Program-made: the position numbers and the translations under genes
Source of the DNA: Paenibacillus albus
Lineage (GTDB): Bacteria > Bacillota > Bacilli > Paenibacillales > Paenibacillaceae
Assembly (NCBI RefSeq): GCF_003952225.1
Contig: NZ_CP034437.1
Coordinates: forward strand, 6,367,001-6,431,000
Direction of reading: 5' to 3'
Length of the DNA stretch: 64,000 bases
In this document: positions 1 to 8,620 of the stretch, piece after piece
How positions within the stretch are numbered: position 1 is the first letter of the stretch
Layout of the letters: each line of letters starts with the position of its first letter
The notes under the pieces: generated by a model
What the model saw: only the letters and a program-made list of their open reading frames with translations
Told to the model about the DNA's origin: nothing
Database searches by the model: none

Positions 1-1
1 A

Positions 2-484
2 GGAAAGTTCTATATGATGGGCGCCGTGGGCAGAATTCCTCTCATCTATAACGGGCCGAACCCGCATACCGCAGATGTATGGAGAAAGCTCAGACAGGAG
101 GATTTGCTCGTATTGACGGAATACTCCCAGATTGAACCAAGAGGCATACTGAATGCATATACAAATTATGAGGACAAGCATACCGAGGGGACCGAGTTGG
201 ATTTATTCGTGGGCATCGCAATGGAGGATCCAATGCCCGACCGTTTCAAAACCAGATTCGATGTATTGCCAGTTGAAGCTTCTACATGGGCCGTATTTAC
301 GACGATCGAGAAGAAGCCATTCGAAACCCAAGAAACATGGGGCCGGATTTCTTCGGAATGGTTCCCCACATCCGGATATGAAATGACGAAGGGACCGGAA
401 ATTCTATGGTATGAAAGCTTTGATTTCAGCAAGCCTGATTTCAAGACGGAGATTTGGATTCCGATCCGGAAATTGAACGGATGA
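2..484 (+). CDS. AraC-type regulator, C-terminal GyrI-like effector-binding domain (5' truncated)
   Basis: The reading frame is open to the left window edge, so this is the 3' part of a longer gene. The visible 160 or so residues resemble the GyrI-like/AraC effector-binding fold (SOUL/GyrI superfamily). Supporting cues are the segment PLIYNGPNPHTADVWRKL, a central acidic stretch and a C-terminal IWIPIRK strand, the usual end of this domain. Such domains bind small ligands and are often fused behind an AraC helix-turn-helix, which would lie outside the window; a stand-alone domain is also possible. Downstream lie a 13-bp tandem repeat and a terminator. The fold is fairly clear; the ligand is unknown. 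Confidence 0.7.
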   Translation, partial: GKFYMMGAVGRIPLIYNGPNPHTADVWRKLRQEDLLVLTEYSQIEPRGILNAYTNYEDKHTEGTELDLFVGIAMEDPMPDRFKTRFDVLPVEASTWAVFTTIEKKPFETQETWGRISSEWFPTSGYEMTKGPEILWYESFDFSKPDFKTEIWIPIRKLNG

Positions 485-511
485 GGCTAACTCGTTAACG
501 GCGAGAGAGAC

Positions 512-602
512 CAAGCGTAGGAATCAAGCGTAGAATACAAGCTTAGAAAAAAAGCTTAGAGACCAAGCTTAGAAAAAAAGCTTAGAAAAAAAGCTTAGAA
601 AA
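512..602. repeat. Seven tandem 13-bp units before a terminator
   Basis: Seven consecutive 13-bp units of the type CAAGCTTAGAAAA run between the stop codon at 484 and the terminator at 603. The first two units are diverged (CAAGCGTAG core) and the last five carry AAGCTTAG. The array is AT-rich and contains no gene. A gradient from diverged to near-identical copies suggests recent slippage expansion at the terminator end. Confidence 0.9.
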
Positions 603-645
603 AAACCGACGGTTTGCGCCTTGCAGGCGAAGCTGTCGGTTTCTT
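603..645. terminator. Bidirectional rho-independent terminator
   Basis: A stem AACCGAC/GTCGGTT with an inner CGCC/GGCG extension is followed by TTCTTTTATT on the plus strand and by a T-run on the minus strand. It sits between convergent genes and can serve both. Confidence 0.8.
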
Positions 646-663
646 TTATTGGAGAGAGGATGT

Positions 664-1647
664 TCAAAACCCTTGCCGCATCCGGCTGCACCAAGCCAGC
701 ACCTTCTGATGAAGCCCGACGAGCCAGTCTGGAGCATTGGCTAATTCGAGTCCTTCGGTGCATCTCAAGAGTCTTGCGAAGGAGTAGAGCTTCGAGAAAC
801 GCCTGAAGCCAGCTAGCTGCTCTATGAGATCGTCGGGGTTTAGCGGCCTTAGCGCCTGGTAACCTTGCAGGAACAACGTCCGGGCATGGCCCGCTTGCGC
901 TTCGTCAAGGTCATCCAGATCAGCAAGCGCTGCTGCAATGTCCATCGTATACCAGTGATACATCGCATCATCGAAATCAATGACGCTGTATGCTTCGTGC
1001 TCCCCTATATCAAACACATTATCAAGCTGAAAATCATAATGGATGAGTCCCGTTTGCCCAGCTGCATTCGGAAGTGCACGAAGCCACTTCTCAACATGAC
1101 TGAGCTCGGATGCAGCTGCGGCTTCGTTCGGATGACGTTCTAACACTTCGGTGATGAAACGGATGATATCTTCCCAGCTGCGCCTTGCTGTAGTCTTAGG
1201 CGGCGGTTGGTAAAGTTCCGCAAGCAGATGCAGCTGTGCCAACGATTTGCCCCAACGCGTCAGCTGATCTGCAGACAGTTGCTCTGCTTGCACGCGATTC
1301 CCCGCAGCTTGTTCAAAAACAACGCCGTAATAGCGCCCCTGCTCCGTCTCGATGGTTTCAATGAAACGCCCGTTCCGTGACAAGACAGTCGCAGCCGCAG
1401 CATATCCTCTTGCGTTTAAGTACTCGATATAGTGGAGCTCTGCCTCGATATTCGCAATCGTATTATCCGCCTCATGAACGAAACGAAGCCAGAACGAAAC
1501 GCCGCCATCTGCTTCAAAACGATATACATAATTGCTGCTTGCCCTCCAGAATTGGAGCGAGTCCGCGTCGTGGTTCCAATTAAGTAGAAGCTCTTTCGCT
1601 GGCGCGTCATCGACTGTCGCACGCCACATGTTCATAAGTAACATCAT
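664..1647 (-). CDS. APH-fold phosphotransferase (aminoglycoside/homoserine kinase-like)
   Basis: A protein of about 327 aa with the eukaryotic-like kinase fold of the APH family. The catalytic loop is HYDFQLDN (HxDxxxxN) and the metal-binding motif is VIDFDD, both in the C-terminal half. An N-terminal ATP-binding lobe precedes them. The longest frame starts at 1701, but AGGAGG at 1661-1666 points to the ATG at 1647 (spacing 13 nt, somewhat long). The gene is monocistronic and convergent with the regulator fragment. Substrate cannot be told from sequence: members phosphorylate antibiotics, homoserine, choline or sugars. Resistance should not be assumed. Confidence 0.8.
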   Translation of the reverse strand: MMLLMNMWRATVDDAPAKELLLNWNHDADSLQFWRASSNYVYRFEADGGVSFWLRFVHEADNTIANIEAELHYIEYLNARGYAAAATVLSRNGRFIETIETEQGRYYGVVFEQAAGNRVQAEQLSADQLTRWGKSLAQLHLLAELYQPPPKTTARRSWEDIIRFITEVLERHPNEAAAASELSHVEKWLRALPNAAGQTGLIHYDFQLDNVFDIGEHEAYSVIDFDDAMYHWYTMDIAAALADLDDLDEAQAGHARTLFLQGYQALRPLNPDDLIEQLAGFRRFSKLYSFARLLRCTEGLELANAPDWLVGLHQKVLAWCSRMRQGF

Positions 1648-1908
1648 TGTCGCCTGTTGGCCTCCTAGTACCTGATAAGAGGCGGCGCACGGCGCTGTCA
1701 TTCAAGCGATTACGCTTCTTCGCGACCTCTCACCGGCTTATTGAAATGTTCGTTCGTATGCAAACATCATCACTCCTTTTGTAAGAGATAGTTGTTAATC
1801 GATTGATTGCTATAGCCCCGTGATTTGGTGGCTAGTTTCATTTTAGCTTGCGTAGGCAGAAAATTCCATATTATTGTTCCTCTTCGCGTCAGCTTATGGC
1901 ATAGTTGA

Positions 1909-1930
1909 GTTGGGTTGAGTTATACCCAAC
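1909..1930 (+). promoter_or_regulatory. Inverted repeat just before a ribosome site
   Basis: GTTGGGT (1909-1915) and ACCCAAC (1924-1930) form a perfect 7-bp inverted repeat with an 8-nt loop. It lies immediately 5' of the AAGGGGG ribosome site of the methyltransferase gene. It could be an operator or an RNA hairpin controlling translation; nothing else identifies the factor. Confidence 0.4.
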
Positions 1931-1945
1931 AAGGGGGCTATACAA

Positions 1946-2743
1946 ATGAATACTTCGCAGCAAGCAATAAGAGACAGTTGGAACGAGTGGGCTGATACCT
2001 GGTATTTGCGCTATCGGACGGACGAGGCCATTGCCAAAATCATCAGCAATCCAGCGTCGGCCTTCCATCCCGTAACTTACGCTCTGATTCGAGAGGTCTT
2101 CCCTAGTCTAGAGGGCAAAAGAGTCTGTGTGCCGTCAAGCGGTGACAATCACGCGGTGTATGCTTTTCATCTACTCGGCGCGAAGGTCACCTCCTGTGAC
2201 ATCTCGGAGAAGCAGATCGAGCGCAGCGCAGCTATCGCCCGCAGGCACGGGTGGGACATTGAGTTTATAGTGGACGATACGATGCAGCTTGGCAGTGTGG
2301 CAGATGGCGCCTACGACTTGGTGTACACCTCTAATGGTGTCCATGTATGGATTCATGATTTGGATGCGATGTACAGGAACATTCACCGAATATTGAAGCC
2401 CGGCGGATGCTCGGTCATGTTCGATATTCATCCGTTCATGCGCCCATTCTCTGGCGAGGTGGGTAAGCTAGCGGTCGTGAAGCCTTACGATGAGACAGGA
2501 CTCCTCGGAGACGTACCGCGGTTCAAATGGCGGGTGCAGGATTTTGTGAATGCGATGGCGACGTCCGGCTTCAGCGTAGCGCGAATGGAAGAGATGTTCG
2601 CAGAGGACGGCTCGTTCTGGGTAGACGAATCGGACGACAATGCGAAGCAGCCGTCGCCAGCCGAGCTTGCGAGCTACTGCGACTGGAAGTCGAACCCACT
2701 CGCGGCGCTGCCGCAATGGCTGTCGATGCGGGTAGTGAAGTAG
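1946..2743 (+). CDS. Class I SAM-dependent methyltransferase
   Basis: A 265-aa protein with a Rossmann methyltransferase core at about residues 50-160. Motif I is degenerate (VCVPSSGDNHAV in place of the usual glycine-rich loop). An acidic end of strand 2 follows (VTSCDIS), then the motif II/III region DLVYTSNGVHVW and ILKPGG. The start is well supported by AAGGGGG 8 nt upstream. It resembles Methyltransf_11/25 proteins of Firmicutes that act on small molecules; the substrate is unknown. It is followed by a long repeat-filled gap and is not in an operon. Confidence 0.85.
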   Translation: MNTSQQAIRDSWNEWADTWYLRYRTDEAIAKIISNPASAFHPVTYALIREVFPSLEGKRVCVPSSGDNHAVYAFHLLGAKVTSCDISEKQIERSAAIARRHGWDIEFIVDDTMQLGSVADGAYDLVYTSNGVHVWIHDLDAMYRNIHRILKPGGCSVMFDIHPFMRPFSGEVGKLAVVKPYDETGLLGDVPRFKWRVQDFVNAMATSGFSVARMEEMFAEDGSFWVDESDDNAKQPSPAELASYCDWKSNPLAALPQWLSMRVVK

Positions 2744-2817
2744 ATGCGGGTGAGGCGGGGATTAATAAGAAAAGCGTGCATTTCGAGGTGAAATGCACGC
2801 GGTAAAGGGTGAAAAAG

Positions 2818-3351
2818 CATCCGACACGCTGATTGCTGCACTTTGCGTTATGAGAGAGGGAAAAGCCTCTCTTAACTGCAAAAATATGCTGCTTCGCTGC
2901 TCGAGAGCGGCAAAAGCCTCTCTCAGCTTGCATCCGTCACGCTGATCGCTGCATTTTGTGTTTTGAGAGAGGGAAAAGCCTCTCTCAACTGCAAAAATAC
3001 TCTGCTTCGCTGCTCGAGAGCGGCAAAAGCCTCTCTCAGTTTGCATCCGACACGCTGATTGCTGCATTTTGAGTTATGAGAGAGGGAAAAGCCTCTCTCA
3101 ACTGCAAAAACACGTTGCTTCGCTGCTTGAGAGCGGCAAAAGCCTCTCTCAGCTTGCATCTGACACGCTGATTGCTGCATAGAAATTTAGTTAGTTTGAT
3201 CAGCCGCAGCTGTAAGAGCACATACAGGAGCTCTCAACCGACTTTTGGTGCGATCTGGACGCTGAGAGCACGCATGTGTTCTCTCAGCTGCAGAATTGAG
3301 GTTAGTTCGATCAGCCGCAGTCGTGAGAGTATATTCGCCGCCGAGCTGCAA
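2818..3351. repeat. Phased hairpin repeat array, 113-bp units built of 51 + 62 bp
   Basis: This is the gap after the methyltransferase gene. Three full 113-bp direct repeats begin at 2818, 2931 and 3044, with a partial fourth at 3157. Each holds two hairpins: GAGAGAGG/CCTCTCTC with a GAAAAG loop, and GAGAGCGGC/GCCTCTCTC. The hairpins start at 2851, 2902, 2964, 3015, 3077 and 3128, so spacing alternates 51 and 62 bp. A diverged continuation has TAAGAG/TGAGAG elements at 3213, 3263 and 3324 (50 and 61 bp). Short open frames on the minus strand here are by-products of the repeat and are not called. Confidence 0.9.
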
Positions 3352-5238
3352 CTACTCCTGGTTCTGCTTCTGCTCCGACACGCGATACGCGCCGTATACT
3401 GCGAGGTCGTCTTCGCCGAGACGCGCGAGCACATCTTCACTTACGCCGCCTGCCGGCTGGCCAGACGCTGCAGCAAGTCGCTGCCATAGCTGCGAGCGGT
3501 CGTACCGCTGATGCACCTTGCCAAAGGCGTGGTGCTCAAGGATTGCTCTCGCTTCCGCGACGGCGCCGCGATCCAGACTGAAGCTCGCCCTCCGCTCAAC
3601 CAGCGCGTCGTCCTGCAGCGAGTCAACTTGCGCGAACCAGTACTCGCGCTCCTCATACGCTTCCGCCCCGAAGTGCGCGAGCGTCACATCCCGCTCGAAG
3701 AATAGCTGCGGATGCAGACTCCACGCCTTAGCGCGGATCTGCGCGTATGCTGTGCGCGAGCCTGCGTAATCTTGCCTGCTCACGCGCAGCAGCCTGCCAA
3801 GCAGCGCATAGCCGCAATCCAGCTCGACCGCCGCAAGTGCAGCAATCGCCTCGTCGAGCGAGCCTCGCCCTGCCAGCCAAACGGCGTAGTAATATCGCCA
3901 CAGCTGCCCATGCTCCTCGCAAGCGGCGGAATTAGCTGCACCGCTAACCCCGCTTCCTATCGTACCAGCGCTTCCCGCTCCCACTGGCGCACCAAAGCCT
4001 GCGCCGTCTCCATCGCATTCGCTCATGCCCACGCTAGCGCCGCTGGCATTCGCGGCCCAGAGCAGCGCTTCGCCAAGCTGCTCCATGCAAGGCGGCGGCC
4101 AAATGCAGTCCTCGGCCGCCGGCGGAGAAGCAAGAGCGCCAGCTTCGCGGCTAGCGTACGCGGCCGCAAGCGCGAGCCAAGGCGCCGTGCTCGCGCGCGG
4201 TGCCCAATCGAAGAGAGGGACCTCTTCGATTGGAATCAGCTGCGGCGCGGGCAGCTCAAGCTCCCGGATCTCCAGCGGCTCCGCGCTCGGGATCCAGAAC
4301 TCCGTGTGCATATGCCGCGCACCTGGCTGCAGCTTCTTATTGTCCGCTTGTTCCAGCAGCGGACCTGCTTGAATCTCCACATAGCTCTCCCGGCGGATCG
4401 CCGTCGAATGTGCCCACTCCTCATGCTTGCCGAGACCGTACAGCCACAGCTTAATACCTGGCGTCTCCGCCGGATCGGCAATATGGTACAAGCCGCTGCC
4501 TAGGCTTGGCGTGAACATCCCGAACGCGTTGCAGTCGGCTGACTTCCAGAAGAAGCCCTGCATCCGGTCGAAGTCCGCCAACTCATACCCCCGCTCACGT
4601 GACCACTCGATCTCTTCAAGAATATCCGCATGCCGTAGAACACGACCCGCAGGAAAATGAAACTGCGAGTCTAGCCTTGCCGAAAGCGCCGCATTGGACC
4701 AAGACATCCAAGCATGCGCCTCCGAGGTCTTGTTCACGAATGTCGCCCGCTGCGTCAAGTAACGGTCGTGTTCGCCAAGCGAATACTCGACTGTCCAATG
4801 CATGCCATAGCGCACTTCCCGCTCGCCGCACCAGATATAGAGGCGGTCGCCGATTTGCCGCGCCTGCACATGAACCGCCTCGATCTGCACAGGCGTATGT
4901 GCGATTGGGAAGCTCACCTCAATGCCGCCGCTGATGAACGCCATACGCGGCAAAATCCGCACAGGCCGCACCGCGCCTGCGTCAAATAAAATCTCTTTCC
5001 CGCTCGTTTTCAAGAAAATAGAGTGGATTTTTCCGCCAAGATCGGGACAGACCGTCACTTTCATCCATTCATTCTCGATCGCGATCATCCGGAACTTGCG
5101 CAGCACTGGCCGTTCTGCTGTCTCGAAGAAGCTCTCGTACGGATAGATGCCTTCACTATCGCAGACCGTCGGAACGGGTCCGCTCGGCACCACCGGATGA
5201 TACAGCAGCGTCTCCTGCCATTCCGTCAGCTTCAGCAT
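3352..5238 (-). CDS. DUF5107 domain protein with TPR-like C-terminus
   Basis: A 628-aa protein. Residues about 1-320 match the DUF5107 beta-sandwich family, related to the galactose-mutarotase/beta-galactosidase supersandwich fold: PDLGGKIHSIF, GGIEVSFPI and the MSWSNAA segment are typical. An Ala-rich linker (about 365-440) leads to a helical, TPR-like region. Family members sit in glycan-use operons and are thought to bind or process sugars; no biochemical role is assured. There is no signal peptide, so it is cytosolic. Its start overlaps the end of the preceding DUF4091 gene by 7 nt, so it is probably translated with it as the last gene of the operon. Confidence 0.8.
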   Translation of the reverse strand: MLKLTEWQETLLYHPVVPSGPVPTVCDSEGIYPYESFFETAERPVLRKFRMIAIENEWMKVTVCPDLGGKIHSIFLKTSGKEILFDAGAVRPVRILPRMAFISGGIEVSFPIAHTPVQIEAVHVQARQIGDRLYIWCGEREVRYGMHWTVEYSLGEHDRYLTQRATFVNKTSEAHAWMSWSNAALSARLDSQFHFPAGRVLRHADILEEIEWSRERGYELADFDRMQGFFWKSADCNAFGMFTPSLGSGLYHIADPAETPGIKLWLYGLGKHEEWAHSTAIRRESYVEIQAGPLLEQADNKKLQPGARHMHTEFWIPSAEPLEIRELELPAPQLIPIEEVPLFDWAPRASTAPWLALAAAYASREAGALASPPAAEDCIWPPPCMEQLGEALLWAANASGASVGMSECDGDGAGFGAPVGAGSAGTIGSGVSGAANSAACEEHGQLWRYYYAVWLAGRGSLDEAIAALAAVELDCGYALLGRLLRVSRQDYAGSRTAYAQIRAKAWSLHPQLFFERDVTLAHFGAEAYEEREYWFAQVDSLQDDALVERRASFSLDRGAVAEARAILEHHAFGKVHQRYDRSQLWQRLAAASGQPAGGVSEDVLARLGEDDLAVYGAYRVSEQKQNQE

Positions 5239-7004
5239 GGCAGACCACGCCCATGCATATTATCCCGCTCTTGCTTTTGCTCTTGCTCATGCCCTTGCTC
5301 TTGCCCCCCACGCACACACTCCGCAATCCTGCGATTCACTCGCTCGCGCATCTCAAGCATCCACGCGCTGCCCCGCTCATACTGGCGGAACGTGATCGGC
5401 TCGCTCAAGCCTTCCTCCAGAAGCGCAAGAACTTCCTGCTTGCTCGTCAAGCTTTCAAGCAGCCGAAGCGCCCGAGCATCCTGCAGCGCCTCGCGCAGTA
5501 CTACAAGCCGAATCGAGTCGATCGGACCGTCCTCGCCCGGATAAACAAGGAATGCATCTCCTGACGGGAAGGCCATGTCGGCATCCGTCACCTGATACGG
5601 GTTAATCTCCCGCCGCGAACGCTGCGAGTACCAGTGATTGTAGCCCCAATGCAGGAAGCCTTGAATGTCGTATTTGTATAGCTGAACGCCGATGATCCGA
5701 TTGCGCGCCGACGGCATGTTGAAGAACCGGTTCGATTCATGATTCTTGTACTCGCAGCAGCAATAGTACGCCCACAGATTGTCCGCATCATTTTCAATGT
5801 AGGTATGAATGTGCTCTGTCGAAACGACCGGATGCGTCAGCAAGCCGCGTTTGTAGAAATCATACTCAGACAGCGCATCGATAATCGGAAATTCATCCTT
5901 CAGTAATGAACGGACAGTATCGCTCGCACTCTTATACGAATCTAGGCACCATGCGCCCGGCTCGTCCGACAGATGGAAGTAACAGCTCCGCTCAAGTCCA
6001 TGCGCCTTAATAAACTGAACCAATTGAGGAATGAACTGCGTCAGAAACTCACGGTAAGCTTCGCCTTCCGCATCCGTTTCCCAGCCGAAGATTTGCCGCT
6101 GCGTTCCGTCGCCATCCACCTCAGCGAATATTTTCGGAGCATGCTTCGCTCCCCACTGCGTGAACAAATGTGAGAACTCGAAATGCTTGACGCCATTCCG
6201 CAAGCATACCTCAACCCACCGCTTCAGCAGCGTGAAGTCGAACGAATAGGTCTCATCGCCTGTTTTACCCGACTGTTTCACCCCAACAAGCTGTACCGTC
6301 GGACGGTACTTCCCGTAATCAAGCTCAAGCGGAGGCGAGAAAAGCGGCGTAAGAATCATGTTCATGCCGGACTTTACGTAGTGCGCCACATACTTCTCGA
6401 TAATCGCCCAGTGAGCTTCGGAGAACGTCTCCAACTTGTAGCAGCTAGCGAGGCAGTCGAGATAGAACCACTCGGTATGGACCAGCTGCTGCTCGGGCAG
6501 CTCAGCGCCGATGATCTCTAACTGGAACACACCGGAACCTAGAGCTTCCCCGCTCTCTTCTGCAAAATCAATCTCCACGGGGTACACGCCAGAAGCTGCT
6601 TCATCGGCAACCTGAACCGTCACCCAGACCGAGCGCCACTGATTCGGCAGCGCATGGACGACTCCGTTACCGGCCTCGAGCGGATAAAGCGGATCTGGAT
6701 ACAAGCCCGGCGTCGTGCGAAGCAGATAGTCGTCCGGATCATTGTAATTGGGCAGCTCGGATGGAGCGAGACCGACGCTCTTCACCGTAACTTCCGAATC
6801 CGCCGCCAGCCCTGACTTCACGCTCACCCGAATATTTTTCATATAAAGAGCAGTCCGGTATGCCACTTGGAACGAGTAATACTCGCCCCGCAGCGCAGTT
6901 CCGCTCACATAAGCGGCCTCCTGCAGCTCCTCATCCGCGAACACCTTCACAAGGGAATGGAGGCATCTCGTCTCGAATTTCACCTTTTGATTTACCATCA
7001 TCAC
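5232..7004 (-). CDS. GH123-like (DUF4091) glycoside hydrolase, copy 1
   Basis: A 590-aa protein with an N-terminal beta-sandwich (about 1-170) and a TIM-barrel of the DUF4091/GH123 catalytic family. The adjacent acid pair is visible as HLSDEPG (D347, E348), the position of the Asp-Glu pair used by GH123 N-acetylgalactosaminidases for substrate-assisted catalysis. There is no signal peptide, so it would act inside the cell on imported oligosaccharide. GTG at 7004 overlaps the TAG of the upstream gene by one base; ATG codons at 7001 and 6998 are alternative starts behind GGAGGG. It is a paralogue of the next gene upstream. Confidence 0.82.
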   Translation of the reverse strand: MMMVNQKVKFETRCLHSLVKVFADEELQEAAYVSGTALRGEYYSFQVAYRTALYMKNIRVSVKSGLAADSEVTVKSVGLAPSELPNYNDPDDYLLRTTPGLYPDPLYPLEAGNGVVHALPNQWRSVWVTVQVADEAASGVYPVEIDFAEESGEALGSGVFQLEIIGAELPEQQLVHTEWFYLDCLASCYKLETFSEAHWAIIEKYVAHYVKSGMNMILTPLFSPPLELDYGKYRPTVQLVGVKQSGKTGDETYSFDFTLLKRWVEVCLRNGVKHFEFSHLFTQWGAKHAPKIFAEVDGDGTQRQIFGWETDAEGEAYREFLTQFIPQLVQFIKAHGLERSCYFHLSDEPGAWCLDSYKSASDTVRSLLKDEFPIIDALSEYDFYKRGLLTHPVVSTEHIHTYIENDADNLWAYYCCCEYKNHESNRFFNMPSARNRIIGVQLYKYDIQGFLHWGYNHWYSQRSRREINPYQVTDADMAFPSGDAFLVYPGEDGPIDSIRLVVLREALQDARALRLLESLTSKQEVLALLEEGLSEPITFRQYERGSAWMLEMRERVNRRIAECVRGGQEQGHEQEQKQERDNMHGRGLPC

Positions 7005-8593
7005 TATGCTCCCTCCGATATCGCTTCCAGCAGCTTGCGGTGCACTTCGTCAAAATAAACCGGGTCCTCATTCGCCTGATTAAAGCTCATCAAGCAAGAA
7101 TCTGTCAGCTTGTCAGCAAGCGCTTTGTTCGTCGCAGCCAACTGCTTCAGCAGCTCGTAATCCTCAACGCCTGCCCGCATCATCTCTAGCCGCATACTGC
7201 CAAGCGGACCGTTCGCCCCTGGGAACGTGCAGTGCGTATCACCCGGAGGGAAGAAAATATCGGTCTGATTGAATGGGTCTTTATCATCGTCGCAGAAGTT
7301 GAGCCCCCAATGCAGAAACCCTTCCAAGTCATACTTGTAGTTGCCCCAGTGGAGATATCTCGACCGCAGCAAAGGCATGTCCCACAATCGGTTCAACCAC
7401 GTACCGCCAGGGATGCAGCATGTGTAGTACCAGAGCTTGTCTCCGAGCGATCTCATCTTCTCGAATTCCTCCCGGTTCTCCTGATAGTAGATATTCTTCG
7501 GTACGAGAATGTCGACCGCTCCGGACAGATCGTAGGTCTCTACCGCTTCCAGAAGCGGAACACCTGGCATAAATTTACGCACCATTCCTGACAGAATCCG
7601 ATACTCCGTTACGCTGTTCTCCGTCGGCTCATCGGCAACATGCTGCACGAGAATGTCCAGCCAGCCATGCTGTTCCAAGAAATACCGCCATGCAGGCAGA
7701 TACTGCGACAAGTACGCATAGCCTTCCGCCGCGATCGCCTTGAGCGCTTCACCGCCGTTCCACGTATTGAAGATGTGGAATTCAGAGCCCCAGAAGTCTT
7801 TGCGTCCAGCGACCAAGCCGCCTTCAATATGTGTAAAACCAAGTCCAAGGTACAGCTGAATCAATCGCTCTGCCCGCTCGAAGTTGAATTGATACTGATC
7901 CTCGCCAACGAGTGTTACCTCAATGGCATCCATCGGCACCCAGAAATGCGTCTGCCGAGCGCGGCGCATCAGACGGCCATATTGCTCAATCATCGCCCAG
8001 TGTCCTTCCGACCACAGCTCAACGTTATAGCGCTTCGCCATATTCGGCAGGCTGAACCAGTTCGTGACCGCAAGCGTCTCCTTTGCAGGAACAACGGCAG
8101 CGAACACTTCGATTTCAACCGGAATCAGACAGTTGTCTTCTCCAATCGTGACGGACAATTCACCTGAGAATTTGCCCGCAGCAGCATCCGCTGGAATCTC
8201 CCAGCATACATAGAGTGCTTCCGTAGCAGCGCGCGAAACCGACCCTTCCACGAGCGGCTCCAAAGCTTCATAGACGCGGAAAGGAGCTTGTCTTGTTGTA
8301 TAGCCTTCCGCCGTCTCGCCCTCTTGCACGCAGAAGCTGACTGGCCCCGTATTTTTCTCTACAAAGATATCGATCAGTTGAAAATATTCCGGCTGACGCA
8401 GAAACACGCTGCTCGTAGAACGAATAAATTCACAATGAATCGGCGCGTCCGGCGCAGCATGATTGAATAGAATCTGGCACGCTGCATAGCTTCCTCTCGC
8501 CGAATTTAGTTTGATCGCCCCAGCCCCGCCGTCTTTCACAATACTGTCCGGGTACAGCCACTCATTCATGCTGTAAACTTCATACTTCATCAT
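7004..8593 (-). CDS. GH123-like (DUF4091) glycoside hydrolase, copy 2
   Basis: A 529-aa paralogue of the downstream gene, with the same layout: a beta-rich N-terminal domain to about 165, then the barrel. The catalytic pair is in HVADEPTENS (D321, E322). Shared landmarks include the NWF/EWF entry to the barrel, the SEGHWAMIEQY helix, and the LEGFLHWG and FPPGDTHCTFPG segments near the C-terminus. No signal peptide. The AGGAGG site is 11-12 nt before ATG. The two copies are clearly diverged, suggesting different linkages or substrates rather than a recent duplication. Specificity is not readable from sequence. Confidence 0.82.
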   Translation of the reverse strand: MMKYEVYSMNEWLYPDSIVKDGGAGAIKLNSARGSYAACQILFNHAAPDAPIHCEFIRSTSSVFLRQPEYFQLIDIFVEKNTGPVSFCVQEGETAEGYTTRQAPFRVYEALEPLVEGSVSRAATEALYVCWEIPADAAAGKFSGELSVTIGEDNCLIPVEIEVFAAVVPAKETLAVTNWFSLPNMAKRYNVELWSEGHWAMIEQYGRLMRRARQTHFWVPMDAIEVTLVGEDQYQFNFERAERLIQLYLGLGFTHIEGGLVAGRKDFWGSEFHIFNTWNGGEALKAIAAEGYAYLSQYLPAWRYFLEQHGWLDILVQHVADEPTENSVTEYRILSGMVRKFMPGVPLLEAVETYDLSGAVDILVPKNIYYQENREEFEKMRSLGDKLWYYTCCIPGGTWLNRLWDMPLLRSRYLHWGNYKYDLEGFLHWGLNFCDDDKDPFNQTDIFFPPGDTHCTFPGANGPLGSMRLEMMRAGVEDYELLKQLAATNKALADKLTDSCLMSFNQANEDPVYFDEVHRKLLEAISEGA

Positions 8594-8620
8594 ATAGGAA
8601 TAATTCCTCCTAGCTTGTTT

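Noticed and set aside
664..1647. Antibiotic-resistance gene
   Set aside because: Only the general APH fold is visible; homoserine, choline and sugar kinases share the same motifs.
2923..3221. Short minus-strand open frames with similar peptides (LREAFAALEQRS type)
   Set aside because: They arise from translating the 113-bp repeat array, have no ribosome sites and overlap one another.
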